A stretch of 64,000 nucleotides of DNA, from positions 2,964,001 to 3,028,000 of the forward strand of contig BNHL01000001.1 in NCBI GenBank assembly GCA_015472025.1. Direction: 5' to 3'. Under the pieces are notes generated by a model. It was not told where the DNA came from. It was given only the letters and a program-made list of their open reading frames with translations, and did not search any database. Made by a program: the position numbers and the translations under genes. The DNA is from Cytophagales bacterium WSM2-2 (GTDB lineage: Bacteria > Bacteroidota > Bacteroidia > Cytophagales > Cyclobacteriaceae). Below are positions 9,138 to 18,278 of the stretch, piece by piece; position 1 is the first letter of the stretch; each line of letters opens with the position of its first letter.

Positions 9138-10498
9138 TGGCAAAGAGGCTTGTCATATTAGGAGGAGGGGAGAGCGGCACGGGAGCTGCACTTTTGGCGA
9201 AAGCCAAGGGGTGGGATGTCTTTGTCTCAGATCAGGGATCGCTCAAGGAAAAATATAAAGAAGAGCTACAAGGACAAAGCATTTCATTTGAAGAAGGTCA
9301 GCATACACTCGATAAGATCACTAACGCTGATTTGATTATCAAGAGTCCGGGCATTCCTGATAAGGTTGAAGTAGTCAAAAAAGCGAAGGCTGCCAAAATT
9401 GAAATCATTGATGAAATCGAATTTGCCTTTCGTTACATCTCAGGAAAAGTAATTGCGATCACTGGCACCAATGGAAAGACAACGACAACCCTGTTGACGT
9501 ATCACCTGATGAAGTCAGCCGGCCTGAATGTGGCACTGGCCGGAAATGTAGGTGAGAGTCTTGCACGCAAAGTGGCCCTGGAACAGTTTGATTGGTATGT
9601 GGTCGAGATCAGTAGCTTTCAACTGGATGGTACTAAAAAATTTAAGCCAGCTATTGGTATTCTCCTCAACATTACGCCTGATCATTTGGATCGCTACGAG
9701 TACCAGATGCAGAACTATGTGAACTCAAAATTCCAATTGATACAATCGATGAATGGTTTTGATACGTTCATCTATTTCTCCGATGACAAAATAATTCAGG
9801 CGGAGATGTTAAAAAGAAAAACGGAAGCGCAAGTAATCAGGGTTTCTCTTAGCGACAGTTCTGCACAAGCTCATTTTGACGGTCGTGTGATGTTCTTTGA
9901 CCTGGAGCACGTTCTTTTCAGTATTGTACAGCAAGACACGAGTCTGAAAGGCCCGCACAATCTCATCAATACAATGGCAGCTGTTGCAGCAGTGTATTCT
10001 GCAGGAGTATCGATGGATTCCATCAAGTTGAGCCTTAAGACTTTTAAGAACGCACCACATCGGTTGGAATCAGTCGCTACGATTAAAGGAGTGGAATTTG
10101 TAAATGATTCGAAAGCAACCAACGTGGATTCTGTGGTCTATGCGCTCGGAAGTTATCCCGGCCCATTGGTTTGGATTGCAGGTGGAATCGACAAAGGAAA
10201 TGACTACTCCTTAATTAAGGAAGAAGTAAAAAGGAAAGTACGGGTATTGATCTGTCTTGGCAAAGACAACGAAAAACTTCGTGATGCTTTTGATGGAGTG
10301 ATTAAAGTTATCCTGGAAACGCAGAACGTTAAGGAGATGGTTCAGCTGGCGTGGAAAGCTTCAGTGCCCGGTGATGTCGTGTTGTTGTCACCGGCCTGTG
10401 CAAGCTTTGATCTGTTTCGAAACTATGAAGACAGGGGCGATCAGTTTAAAAATGCTGTGCAAGAATTGAGGAAGGAAAATGAACTCATTCATCAATAA
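9137..10498 (+). CDS. murD: UDP-MurNAc-L-alanine:D-glutamate ligase MurD
   Basis: 453 residues. The N-terminal Rossmann-like UDP-binding part starts VILGGGESGTGAA. The central ATPase has GTNGKTTTT (from residue 110). Further marks are EISSFQLD, NITPDHLDRY, the HRLE segment (APHRLESVATI), NDSKATN and SPACASFD near the C-terminus. The enzyme adds D-glutamate to UDP-MurNAc-L-Ala in the cytoplasm. It is translationally coupled to mraY (TAATG) and lies 11 bases before ftsW. Confidence 0.95.
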   Translation: MAKRLVILGGGESGTGAALLAKAKGWDVFVSDQGSLKEKYKEELQGQSISFEEGQHTLDKITNADLIIKSPGIPDKVEVVKKAKAAKIEIIDEIEFAFRYISGKVIAITGTNGKTTTTLLTYHLMKSAGLNVALAGNVGESLARKVALEQFDWYVVEISSFQLDGTKKFKPAIGILLNITPDHLDRYEYQMQNYVNSKFQLIQSMNGFDTFIYFSDDKIIQAEMLKRKTEAQVIRVSLSDSSAQAHFDGRVMFFDLEHVLFSIVQQDTSLKGPHNLINTMAAVAAVYSAGVSMDSIKLSLKTFKNAPHRLESVATIKGVEFVNDSKATNVDSVVYALGSYPGPLVWIAGGIDKGNDYSLIKEEVKRKVRVLICLGKDNEKLRDAFDGVIKVILETQNVKEMVQLAWKASVPGDVVLLSPACASFDLFRNYEDRGDQFKNAVQELRKENELIHQ

Positions 10499-10509
10499 AA
10501 ATTATTGAA

Positions 10510-11679
10510 ATGAAAAAGTTTAAAGAGTGGGCTGACGAAAATTTGCAGGGAGACCGGGTGATCTGGGCTGTGGTCTTTGCCCTGTCATTGATTAGCCTTT
10601 TGATCGTCTATAGTTCTATAGGGACGCTGGCTTACCGGAACACCAGGTCCACGGAGTTATATCTGCTTAAGCATAGTTCAATGATTCTGCTTGGCCTTGC
10701 GGCTATGTGGATTGCTCACAAAATCGACTACCGCTACTATTCGAAACTTTCGCGTCTTGCTTTGTGGGCGAGTGTGCCGTTACTGCTCTACACTTTCAAA
10801 TTTGGCGTGAGTGTTAATGGTGCATCACGTTGGATAAATCTCCCAGGGGTAGGATCTTTTCAACCTTCTGATTTTGCCAGCCTTGCCCTGATTATCAATT
10901 TGGCGAGCATGCTGTCGAAGCGTCAGCAGAATATTGATGACATCAAAGAGTCATTAATTCCTATTCTGTTCTGGTGTGGAACGATCTGCGGACTTATTGC
11001 ATTATCAAATTTTTCAACGGCTGTGCTTCTTTTTGGAACCTGCATGCTGATCATGTTCATCGGCAGGGTTCCTGTAAAATACCTGGCGATGCTTGTGCTG
11101 ATCGGATTGCTTGCGGGAACAGCCGGACTTTATTTTGGCAATCGACTTCCCACAGTAAAATCAAGGATCACCAGTTTCGTTGAAGGAAAAGAACTTCCCT
11201 TCCAGGCACAACAAGGACGAATCGCTGTGGCAACAGGAGGATTTTTTGGAAAAGGCCCAGGTAACAGCGAGCAACGGAACATTCTTCCTGAATCATATTC
11301 TGATATGATCTACGCTATCCTGATTGAAGAGTATGGAATGGTGGGAGGAGTAGTGGTTCTTATCCTCTATTTAATTCTCCTTCATCGAGGAATGAAAGCG
11401 GCTTACAACAGTGAGCGAGCGTTTGGGGGACTGCTGTCAGCCGGATTGAGTTTCGATTTGGTGTGCCAGGCCATGGTGAACATGGGGGTAGTGGTTGGTC
11501 TTGGGCCGATCACCGGCCAGCCGTTGCCATTCATGAGCTGGGGCGGAACAGCTATGGTGTTTACAGGAATTTCTGTAGGAATTATTCTAAGCGTGAGCCG
11601 GGGAGAACAAGATGAAAACTGGAATGTACAGTCTCAGGAAAGTGATAACAAGGATGAAGTAAAAGCAAAAGCGGCATAA
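10510..11679 (+). CDS. ftsW: Septal peptidoglycan polymerase FtsW (SEDS family)
   Basis: 389 residues with about ten membrane helices. SEDS-family signatures include NGASRWINLPGVGSFQPSDF, where the conserved aspartate region lies, QARIAVATGGFFGKGPGNS-like sequence around 235-255, LIEEYGMVGG, and GLGPITGQPLPFMSWGG near the end. FtsW polymerises glycan strands from lipid II and pairs with FtsI. A charged C-terminal tail of about 25 residues follows the last helix. Five bases separate it from murG. Confidence 0.95.
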   Translation: MKKFKEWADENLQGDRVIWAVVFALSLISLLIVYSSIGTLAYRNTRSTELYLLKHSSMILLGLAAMWIAHKIDYRYYSKLSRLALWASVPLLLYTFKFGVSVNGASRWINLPGVGSFQPSDFASLALIINLASMLSKRQQNIDDIKESLIPILFWCGTICGLIALSNFSTAVLLFGTCMLIMFIGRVPVKYLAMLVLIGLLAGTAGLYFGNRLPTVKSRITSFVEGKELPFQAQQGRIAVATGGFFGKGPGNSEQRNILPESYSDMIYAILIEEYGMVGGVVVLILYLILLHRGMKAAYNSERAFGGLLSAGLSFDLVCQAMVNMGVVVGLGPITGQPLPFMSWGGTAMVFTGISVGIILSVSRGEQDENWNVQSQESDNKDEVKAKAA

Positions 11680-11683
11680 GTAA

Positions 11684-12793
11684 TTGAGCTCGAATCAACC
11701 ATATCGAATAATCATTAGCGGTGGCGGCACTGGCGGGCATATATTCCCGGCGATCTCCATTGCTAATAAATTCAAAGAGCGTCATGCCGATGCTGAAATT
11801 CTTTTTGTCGGTGCAAAAGGAAAAATGGAAATGACGCGCGTGCCCGAAGCAGGATATAAAATTATTGGCTTATGGATCAGCGGACTTCAGCGAAGACTTA
11901 CATTGGAAAATTTACTTTTCCCGTTCAAGCTCGCAAGCAGCTACTGGAATGCCGGGAGCATTGTCAAGAGATTCAAGCCTCATGCGGTCATTGGAACTGG
12001 CGGATATGCAAGCGGTCCCATTATGCTTGCGGCTACGCGCAGAAAAATCCCATCGTTGATTCAGGAACAGAATTCGTATGCAGGACTCACAAACAAACAA
12101 CTGGCGTCCAAAGCCAATTGTATATGTGTAGCCTATCCGGGAATGGAGAAGTATTTCCCGGCAGATAAAATTGTATTCACGGGAAATCCTGTCAGGCAAA
12201 ATATCCTGAACATCGACAATAAACGTGAACAGGCACTTTTGCATTTCGGACTCAATCATAATCAGCGGACGTTGTTGATCATTGGTGGTAGCCTCGGCTC
12301 GCGGACAATTAATGAGAGCGTTCTTGCCGGTATTGATCAGATCATTGAATCACAGATGCAAGTGATCTGGCAGACAGGCAAAATTTATTTTGATGAAATC
12401 CGCGAGAGGATTAAAGAAAAAGACTTGAGGCACATCGCAATTTATAGTTTCATCCAGGACATGGATCTCGCGTATGCAGCTGCCGATGCTGTGATTTCGC
12501 GTTCAGGTGCGTTAGCAATTTCAGAATTATGCCTGGTGAAGCGCCCTTGCATATTGGTTCCTTCGCCCAACGTGGCAGAAGATCACCAGACAAAGAATGC
12601 CATGGCTTTGGTCAAAGAAGAGGCAGCTCTGCTTATCAAAGACGAAGATGCGAAGGAGACTTTAGTGAGTGAGTCACTAAAACTGATTTTTGATCTGCAC
12701 CGTTGCGAGGTACTCAGTCAGAATATTGGAAAACTGGCGAAGCCAAACGCAACGGAGGATATCGTCAATGAAATCGAAAAAATGATTAGATGA
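11684..12793 (+). CDS. murG: UDP-GlcNAc:undecaprenyl-PP-MurNAc-pentapeptide GlcNAc transferase MurG
   Basis: 369 residues. No ATG is in position, so the start is a TTG at 11684, four bases past the ftsW stop. Translation from there gives the expected N-terminus RIIISGGGTGGHIFPA, the glycine-rich loop that binds lipid I. Other family marks are GTGGYASGP, LIQEQNSYAGLTNK, GNPVR, GGSLGSRTIN and SRSGALAISEL. The enzyme converts lipid I to lipid II at the inner face of the membrane. The stop overlaps the murC start (ATGA). Confidence 0.95.
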   Translation: MSSNQPYRIIISGGGTGGHIFPAISIANKFKERHADAEILFVGAKGKMEMTRVPEAGYKIIGLWISGLQRRLTLENLLFPFKLASSYWNAGSIVKRFKPHAVIGTGGYASGPIMLAATRRKIPSLIQEQNSYAGLTNKQLASKANCICVAYPGMEKYFPADKIVFTGNPVRQNILNIDNKREQALLHFGLNHNQRTLLIIGGSLGSRTINESVLAGIDQIIESQMQVIWQTGKIYFDEIRERIKEKDLRHIAIYSFIQDMDLAYAAADAVISRSGALAISELCLVKRPCILVPSPNVAEDHQTKNAMALVKEEAALLIKDEDAKETLVSESLKLIFDLHRCEVLSQNIGKLAKPNATEDIVNEIEKMIR

Positions 12794-14178
12794 ATTTGAA
12801 TAATTACGATAGTATTTATTTCCTTGGTATCGGTGGTATCGGTATGAGCGCTCTGGCACGGTGGTTCAAACATGCTGGCTTACGCGTGGCCGGCTATGAT
12901 CGAACGGCTACGCCTTTAACTCATGAGCTACTGGAGGAAGGAATGGAAATTCATTTTGAAGATCGCATCGAATCTCTTCCGGGTTATTTGACAAAAGAAA
13001 AAACGCTAATTGTTTTTACACCAGCGATCCCCAAGGACCATAAGCAGTATAATTATCTCAAGTCGAACGGATTTACGATCGTAAAGAGATCAGAAGTGCT
13101 TGGGATGCTCACTAAAAATTACAAGACAATAGCTGTAGCCGGAACACACGGCAAGACAACCACGTCCTCTTTGATAGCCCATATTCTGAAAGTGGCGAAT
13201 AAAGATATGGTCTCATTCTTGGGTGGCATTACAGCTAACTATGACTCCAACCTGGTTATGAATGGAAAGGTGAGTCCTCAAACGATCATGGTAGCTGAGG
13301 CAGACGAGTTTGATCGTTCTTTCTTGAAGCTTTTTCCTCAGATCGCAGTAGTCACTTCGGCAGACGCAGATCACCTCGATATTTATGGTGATCACTTGCA
13401 GATGCTGTCAGCCTATAAGGATTTTATTTATCAGGTGAATAAGGGTGGTCACTTGGTGATACATGAATCTGTTGCTTCATTGGCAAACGAAGCAAAGCAG
13501 ATTACAAAAGAAACATATGGAACAAACCGGGGACAATTTTTTGCCGCCAACATTAAAGTTGATCACGGATTTTTTGAATTCGATCTCGTGGGGCCTGGCC
13601 TTAAGATCGAGAAAATTCAGCTAGGCGTCCCCGGGTTTCATAACATGGAGAACGCGATTGCAGCAACGATCGTGGCCATGAAGCTGGGTATCGATGACAA
13701 AACAATCAGGCAGGCGCTGGCTTCATTCCACGGTGTGAAGCGCAGGTTTGAATTTGTGATCCGTAAAGAGAGCTTGGTTTACATCGATGACTATGCACAT
13801 CATCCTGCAGAGATTGAAGCATTTTTGAAATCGCTGAAGTCAATGTACTCAGGCAAGAAATTGACTGTAGTGTTTCAGCCACACTTATTTACGCGTACGC
13901 GCGATTTTGCAGAAGGATTTTCGAAAAGTTTAAGTATTGCTGACGAAGTATTACTGATGGACATATACCCTGCTCGCGAAGAGCCGATTCCGGGGGTTAC
14001 GAGTGATATGCTGTTCAGTGATATCACGAGCTCTGTAAAAATACGATGCACAAAAAAGGATCTTGTACAAAAACTGGAAGACATAGATGTGCAGGTGATT
14101 GCCACAGTTGGTGCTGGTGATATTGATACGATGGTGAAGCCCATCAAAGAAATGCTTTTAAAAAGAAACGGGAAATGA
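12790..14178 (+). CDS. murC: UDP-N-acetylmuramate:L-alanine ligase MurC
   Basis: 462 residues. It starts with the Rossmann motif FLGIGGIGMSALARW. The P-loop GTHGKTTT begins at residue 118. Later marks are EADEFDRSFL, VTSADADHLDIYG, GVKRRFEF, IDDYAHHPAEIEA and the C-terminal FQPHLFTRTRDF. The enzyme adds the first amino acid of the stem peptide. It overlaps murG upstream and ftsQ downstream by four bases each, so the three genes are probably co-translated. Confidence 0.95.
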   Translation: MNLNNYDSIYFLGIGGIGMSALARWFKHAGLRVAGYDRTATPLTHELLEEGMEIHFEDRIESLPGYLTKEKTLIVFTPAIPKDHKQYNYLKSNGFTIVKRSEVLGMLTKNYKTIAVAGTHGKTTTSSLIAHILKVANKDMVSFLGGITANYDSNLVMNGKVSPQTIMVAEADEFDRSFLKLFPQIAVVTSADADHLDIYGDHLQMLSAYKDFIYQVNKGGHLVIHESVASLANEAKQITKETYGTNRGQFFAANIKVDHGFFEFDLVGPGLKIEKIQLGVPGFHNMENAIAATIVAMKLGIDDKTIRQALASFHGVKRRFEFVIRKESLVYIDDYAHHPAEIEAFLKSLKSMYSGKKLTVVFQPHLFTRTRDFAEGFSKSLSIADEVLLMDIYPAREEPIPGVTSDMLFSDITSSVKIRCTKKDLVQKLEDIDVQVIATVGAGDIDTMVKPIKEMLLKRNGK

Positions 14179-14939
14179 AGTGGAAGTTGAACATACGGAA
14201 TGAAGTGAAAGTGGCTGTCGCGCTGGTTGGCATCTCATTCCTTATTGCTTTTGGAGAACGCAAGCAGGGGGGGAGTATGTGCAATGATATTATAGTAGAG
14301 TTAGACAACCTCCAGGAGAATCATTTCATGGATGAAGCGGACGTATTGAAGTTGGTCGAGAATTCCGGACAACCAGTGAAAGGAACAGGAATAGACAGGA
14401 TTAATCTCAAGGGCATCGAATCCAAATTGAAGACGGACAAGCATATTAAAGACGCTCAATTGTTTGGTGACCTTAAAGGTAATTTGATTGTAAACGTAGA
14501 TCTGCGCAGACCGATTGCACGCATTGTTCAGGCTGATGCTCCAGATGCCTACATCGCTGAAGACGGAGTGATTATGCCTGTGTCGGAAAAATATACATCA
14601 CGAGTGATGTTGCTCAGTGGAGCTTTTATGAAAGAATTACTCAAGAGCGAAGATTTAAAAAAGACGGAAGAAGGAAAGCAGATAATGGAAATGATAGAAT
14701 TCATCAGCAATGATAAATTCTGGAAAGCGCAGGTAGCTCAGATGGATGTAAGCTCTGATGGAAGAATAACAATTTACCCGCAAGTGACAGGTCAGCGGGT
14801 GGAGTTTGGAAAAGGCGCTGATATTGAAAACAAGTTCAGAAAGCTGATGATTTTTTATAAGAAGGTTCTGCCCCAGCGCGGCTGGACAAGATACGAACGG
14901 GTGAACCTGGAATATGAAGGACAAGTAATCGCAGAATAG
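14175..14939 (+). CDS. ftsQ: FtsQ-like cell division protein
   Basis: 254 residues: a short basic cytoplasmic tail, one membrane helix (about 13-27, VAVALVGISFLIAF) and a periplasmic domain. The POTRA-like part covers about 35-110 and ends with LIVNVDLRRPIARI, followed by AYIAEDGVIMPVSEKY. These are the FtsQ beta-domain features used to recruit FtsL and its partners. Sequence conservation in FtsQ is weak, so the call also rests on its place between murC and ftsA. It lacks an N-terminal proline-rich or cytoplasmic extension. Confidence 0.88.
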   Translation: MKWKLNIRNEVKVAVALVGISFLIAFGERKQGGSMCNDIIVELDNLQENHFMDEADVLKLVENSGQPVKGTGIDRINLKGIESKLKTDKHIKDAQLFGDLKGNLIVNVDLRRPIARIVQADAPDAYIAEDGVIMPVSEKYTSRVMLLSGAFMKELLKSEDLKKTEEGKQIMEMIEFISNDKFWKAQVAQMDVSSDGRITIYPQVTGQRVEFGKGADIENKFRKLMIFYKKVLPQRGWTRYERVNLEYEGQVIAE

Positions 14940-15009
14940 ACTTTTAGATATAAAATAATAGACTTAAGATTTTAAAAAGAGAACACAACCACTAATAAAT
15001 AATAGAGTC

Positions 15010-16317
15010 ATGGAAAACGAAAGAATAGTAGTAGGCCTTGATATCGGGACAACGAAAATTTGTGCCATCGTAGGCCGCAAAAATGAATTCGGCAAGCTTG
15101 AAGTGTTGGGCATGGGCAAAGCCGAAAGCGAAGGCGTGATCAAAGGCATCGTTACCAATATCGACAAAACTGTTTTTGCCATTGAAAAGGCCATTAAAGA
15201 AGCGAGCGACATGAGCGGCATTGACATTGGCGTGGTGAATGTGGGTATTGCCGGGCAGCATATCCGCAGCACTATTCACCATGGAAGTATTACGCGCACT
15301 TCTAACGATGATGAAGTAAGCATAGAAGACGTAAACCGTCTCACCGAGGATATGTATCGTATTGTGATTCCTCCGGGCAGTGAGATCATCCACGTCATGC
15401 CACAGGATTATACTGTCGACTATGAAGAGGGCATCAAGGATCCTGTAGGAATGAGCGGAGTGAAACTGGAGGCTGACTTCCACATCATCACTGCACAAAC
15501 CAGCGCGATCAACAACATCAATAAATGTGTAAGGCGAACAGGCCTGGAAATTCAGGACCTGATCCTCGAACCTCTGGCTTCGAGTCTTGCCGTACTTAGT
15601 GAGGAAGAAAAAGAAGCCGGTGTTTGCCTGATCGATATCGGAGGTGGTACCACTGACATTGCAGTATTCCACGATAGTATTATTCGTCATACTGCAGTTA
15701 TTCCTTTCGGTGGAAATATATTGACTGCGGACATACAGGACGGATTGAAAGTAATGGCAAAACAAGCGGAGCAATTGAAGACGCGTTTTGGGAAAGCAAT
15801 TGCTGAAGAGGCGAGCCCGAATGAAATTGTTTCGATCCCGGGAATTCGTAACCGCACAGCGAAAGAAATTTCAGTGAAGACACTTAGCCATATCATTCAG
15901 GCAAGGATGGAAGAGATCATCGAGATGGCTCATACGGAGATTATCAACTCCGGATATGAGAGCAAACTGGCGGGTGGCATCGTGATTACGGGCGGAGGGT
16001 CGCAACTCAGTTGCCTGAAGCAACTGGTGGAATATATGACCGGAATGGATGCGCGTATAGGATATCCTAACGAGCACCTGGGAAAGAGCAAACTTGAAGC
16101 GGTGAAAAGCCCGATGTATGCCACTGCCGTAGGACTTGTATTGTCGAGCTTCCGTTCGTTGGATGAACGTGAAGACCGTTACAAAGAAAAGATGGCGGAA
16201 GTGAAGCCAGTAACTAAAGTGAAAAAACAAAATCTGACTTCCGATTTCTTCACCAATATCCTCAACAAAACAAAAGGATTGTTGATTGACGACCTTGACG
16301 GAAAGAATGAGTATTGA
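15010..16317 (+). CDS. ftsA: Cell division protein FtsA
   Basis: 435 residues of the actin/Hsp70 superfamily. Visible: the phosphate-1 motif VVGLDIGTTKICAIVG at the N-terminus, the 1C domain (about 85-165), the phosphate-2 region CLIDIGGGTTDIAVF (about 203-217), and the adenosine motif GGIVITGGGSQLSCL (about 320-334). A C-terminal linker of about 60 residues ends in an amphipathic segment (TNILNKTKGLL) that likely binds the membrane. FtsA tethers FtsZ to the membrane. A 70-base A/C-rich leader separates it from ftsQ. Confidence 0.95.
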   Translation: MENERIVVGLDIGTTKICAIVGRKNEFGKLEVLGMGKAESEGVIKGIVTNIDKTVFAIEKAIKEASDMSGIDIGVVNVGIAGQHIRSTIHHGSITRTSNDDEVSIEDVNRLTEDMYRIVIPPGSEIIHVMPQDYTVDYEEGIKDPVGMSGVKLEADFHIITAQTSAINNINKCVRRTGLEIQDLILEPLASSLAVLSEEEKEAGVCLIDIGGGTTDIAVFHDSIIRHTAVIPFGGNILTADIQDGLKVMAKQAEQLKTRFGKAIAEEASPNEIVSIPGIRNRTAKEISVKTLSHIIQARMEEIIEMAHTEIINSGYESKLAGGIVITGGGSQLSCLKQLVEYMTGMDARIGYPNEHLGKSKLEAVKSPMYATAVGLVLSSFRSLDEREDRYKEKMAEVKPVTKVKKQNLTSDFFTNILNKTKGLLIDDLDGKNEY

Positions 16318-16375
16318 TAGAACAAGAATTTACACGAACAAATTAAAACAGAACAACCACCTAAAATCATAAGTC

Positions 16376-17983
16376 ATGTTTGAAACTGGATCATACAAAT
16401 TTGATCTGCCGAAGCACCACAAGTCGATCATTAAAGTGATTGGCGTAGGTGGCGGTGGCAGCAATGCGGTGAACCACATGTATAAACTCGGCATCAAGGA
16501 TGTAGAGTTTGTTGTGGCTAACACCGACTTGCAAGCGCTGAACAGCAGCCCGGTGCCTTACAAGTTGCAGCTGGGCGTTGCCCTTACCGAGGGTCTCGGC
16601 TGTGGAGCAAACCCGGAAGTCGGTCGTGCAGCGGCACTGGAGAGCAAAGATCAGATTCGCGAGATGCTTGCAGGAACAAAAATGATTTTTGTGACGGCAG
16701 GTATGGGCGGAGGCACTGGGACAGGTGCTGCACCCGTGATTGCAAAAATTGCGAAGGACATGGATATACTCACGGTGGGTATTGTCACAGTTCCATTCGG
16801 TTTCGAAGGAAAGAAAAAAACAGCACAGGCCGAATTGGGAGTGGAATCGCTGCGTGCAAGCTGCGATACGGTTCTCGTCATTCTCAATGATAAGCTTCGC
16901 GAAATATATGGAAACCTCGCTATTGGACAGGCGTTTGGCGAAGCTGACACAGTATTGACAACAGCAGCCAAAGGGATTGCAGAAATAATCACGTTGGCTG
17001 GATATGTTAACGTGGACTTTCAGGATGTGCGAACAGTGATGCTGAATGCCGGTGCTGCAGTAATGGGATCGGCAGAAACGCGAGGCGACAACCGGGCGAT
17101 CAAGGCAGCGCAACAAGCCCTTGCTTCTCCGCTCCTCGACAACCGCGACATTATGGGCGCTCAGAAAATCTTGTTGTCAATTATATCCGGGCAAGAAGCA
17201 GAATTGCAGATGGATGAGCTTACCACGATCACGGAGTACATTCAGCAACAAGCAGGTGATGAGGCCGAAGTGATATTTGGTCATGGTGTGGATAGCAATT
17301 TGGGAGATCGGATTCGTGTGACTGTTATCGCAACCGGGTTTGTCAGTGAAGGAAAAATTGCCAAGAAAGAAAAGAAAGTTGCAGAGCTTGATCGTACCCA
17401 GATTCCACTATTCAATTCCACCGACAATTCTGTAAATCAGAGAGGAGCGGAAATTGAATTGAAATTGAAAGATGGAGGTGATCGACCGATCCTTCAAAAG
17501 CCAGAAAAACCCGTTATTCAAAAGCCAGTTGAGAAGCCGATTATCTCAAAGCCTGAAGATAAACCCATCCTGAGTAAACCGGAGGAGTCAATTGAAGAAC
17601 GCACCTATGTTTTCCAGAACCCATCGGCTGAAGATGAAGGCGAGGACAGTCTTCTGGGAGAAGATGAAGAATTTAAGATCGGAACAGAAATCTCTTCAGA
17701 CCAGGTCATCAATGAAGAAGGTTTGATGGAGGTTCGCAAAACAAAAGAGCGCCTGGAACAACAGGCACGTGAGCGGAGAGAAAAACTGAAGGCAAACAAA
17801 AAGCAAGAGATGACAAAGGAAGAATTCAATGAAAAGTGGACGCTTCCTGCCTACCTGAGAAGAGGTGTGAAAGTGGACAACGATGTGCCTCACTCCTCAG
17901 AACCTTTTATTTCACGTTACAATTTGAATGATGATAATAATTTGTTAGGCAACAATAAATTTTTGCATGACAATGTGGATTAA
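16376..17983 (+). CDS. ftsZ: Cell division GTPase FtsZ
   Basis: 535 residues. The tubulin-like GTPase domain covers about 15-330, with VGGGGSNAVNHM, NTDLQAL, the signature GGGTGTGAAPVIA (about 109-121) and NDKLRE. A long charged linker follows, with a run of KP-rich repeats (QKPEKPVIQKP, SKPEDKPILSKPEE; about 375-410). The conserved C-terminal peptide is probably LPAYLRRGVKVDND, followed by a ~35-residue tail ending NNKFLHDNVD, which resembles the end of other Bacteroidota FtsZ proteins. FtsZ polymerises into the division ring. It is the last gene of the cluster; the terminator lies about 235 bases downstream. Confidence 0.96.
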   Translation: MFETGSYKFDLPKHHKSIIKVIGVGGGGSNAVNHMYKLGIKDVEFVVANTDLQALNSSPVPYKLQLGVALTEGLGCGANPEVGRAAALESKDQIREMLAGTKMIFVTAGMGGGTGTGAAPVIAKIAKDMDILTVGIVTVPFGFEGKKKTAQAELGVESLRASCDTVLVILNDKLREIYGNLAIGQAFGEADTVLTTAAKGIAEIITLAGYVNVDFQDVRTVMLNAGAAVMGSAETRGDNRAIKAAQQALASPLLDNRDIMGAQKILLSIISGQEAELQMDELTTITEYIQQQAGDEAEVIFGHGVDSNLGDRIRVTVIATGFVSEGKIAKKEKKVAELDRTQIPLFNSTDNSVNQRGAEIELKLKDGGDRPILQKPEKPVIQKPVEKPIISKPEDKPILSKPEESIEERTYVFQNPSAEDEGEDSLLGEDEEFKIGTEISSDQVINEEGLMEVRKTKERLEQQARERREKLKANKKQEMTKEEFNEKWTLPAYLRRGVKVDNDVPHSSEPFISRYNLNDDNNLLGNNKFLHDNVD

Positions 17984-17984
17984 A

Positions 17985-18055
17985 ATCGTTGTTAGTTGCT
18001 CGTTATTGGTTAATCGAAAATCTCGAATAATTAATAACGATCAGCAAATGACGAA
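17985..18055. repeat. Imperfect inverted repeat just after ftsZ
   Basis: Directly after the ftsZ stop, GTTATTGGTTAATCGA (18002-18017) faces TCGAATAATTAATAAC (18023-18038), with 13 of 16 positions pairing. Looser pairing continues outward through TTGCT/AGCAA words. The composition (AAC and GTT words) matches other intergenic repeats of this window at about 3930, 33820 and 38800. Confidence 0.5.
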
Positions 18056-18059
18056 TTGA

Positions 18060-18217
18060 AGATATGGCATACCCGGCACGACTGGTCTTACTCCATTCGT
18101 AGTGGTTGTTGGAAGTAATAATTTTTTGCCGGTGCCGGTGTGCCTTCTTACTCGGTCAGAGATTTTGAAAATGCAGTATTGATTTTTTGCTGCGCTGACC
18201 GAAAGTTTTTTAAACTG
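18060..18217 (+). ncRNA. Structured 3' region or candidate small RNA downstream of ftsZ
   Basis: Two hairpins precede the terminator. The first pairs GGCATACCCGGCAC (18066-18079) with GTGCCGGTGTGCC (18132-18144): thirteen pairs, one bulge, one G-U. The second pairs CGGTCAG (18153-18159) with CTGACCG (18195-18201), with a nested GCAG/CTGC stem inside. Nothing in the stretch looks coding. Together with the terminator stem it could be a ~190-nt small RNA or a structured 3' untranslated region. It does not match a family I recognise, and 6S RNA is not convincing. Confidence 0.35.
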
Positions 18218-18218
18218 G

Positions 18219-18252
18219 AAAAGCCGGGAACTATGCCCCGGCTTTTCTTTTT
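18219..18252 (+). terminator. Rho-independent terminator of the dcw cluster
   Basis: A perfect ten-pair stem, AAAAGCCGGG (18219-18228) with CCCGGCTTTT (18237-18246), has an eight-base loop and is followed by CTTTTTTTTT. The reverse reading also gives the stem followed by TTTT, so it may also stop the convergent gene that ends at 18279. Confidence 0.9.
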
Positions 18253-18278
18253 TTTGATGAGTATAAGGTTCTAATAAT

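Noticed and set aside
14992-15774. Long reverse frame opposite ftsA
   Set aside because: Shadow of ftsA; no start context or family pattern.
16391-17116. Long reverse frame opposite ftsZ
   Set aside because: It lies entirely within ftsZ and its composition reflects the other strand; no recognisable protein.
18060-18217. 6S RNA or tmRNA
   Set aside because: The hairpin order lacks the long closing stem with a central bubble of 6S RNA, and there is no tRNA-like or tag region.
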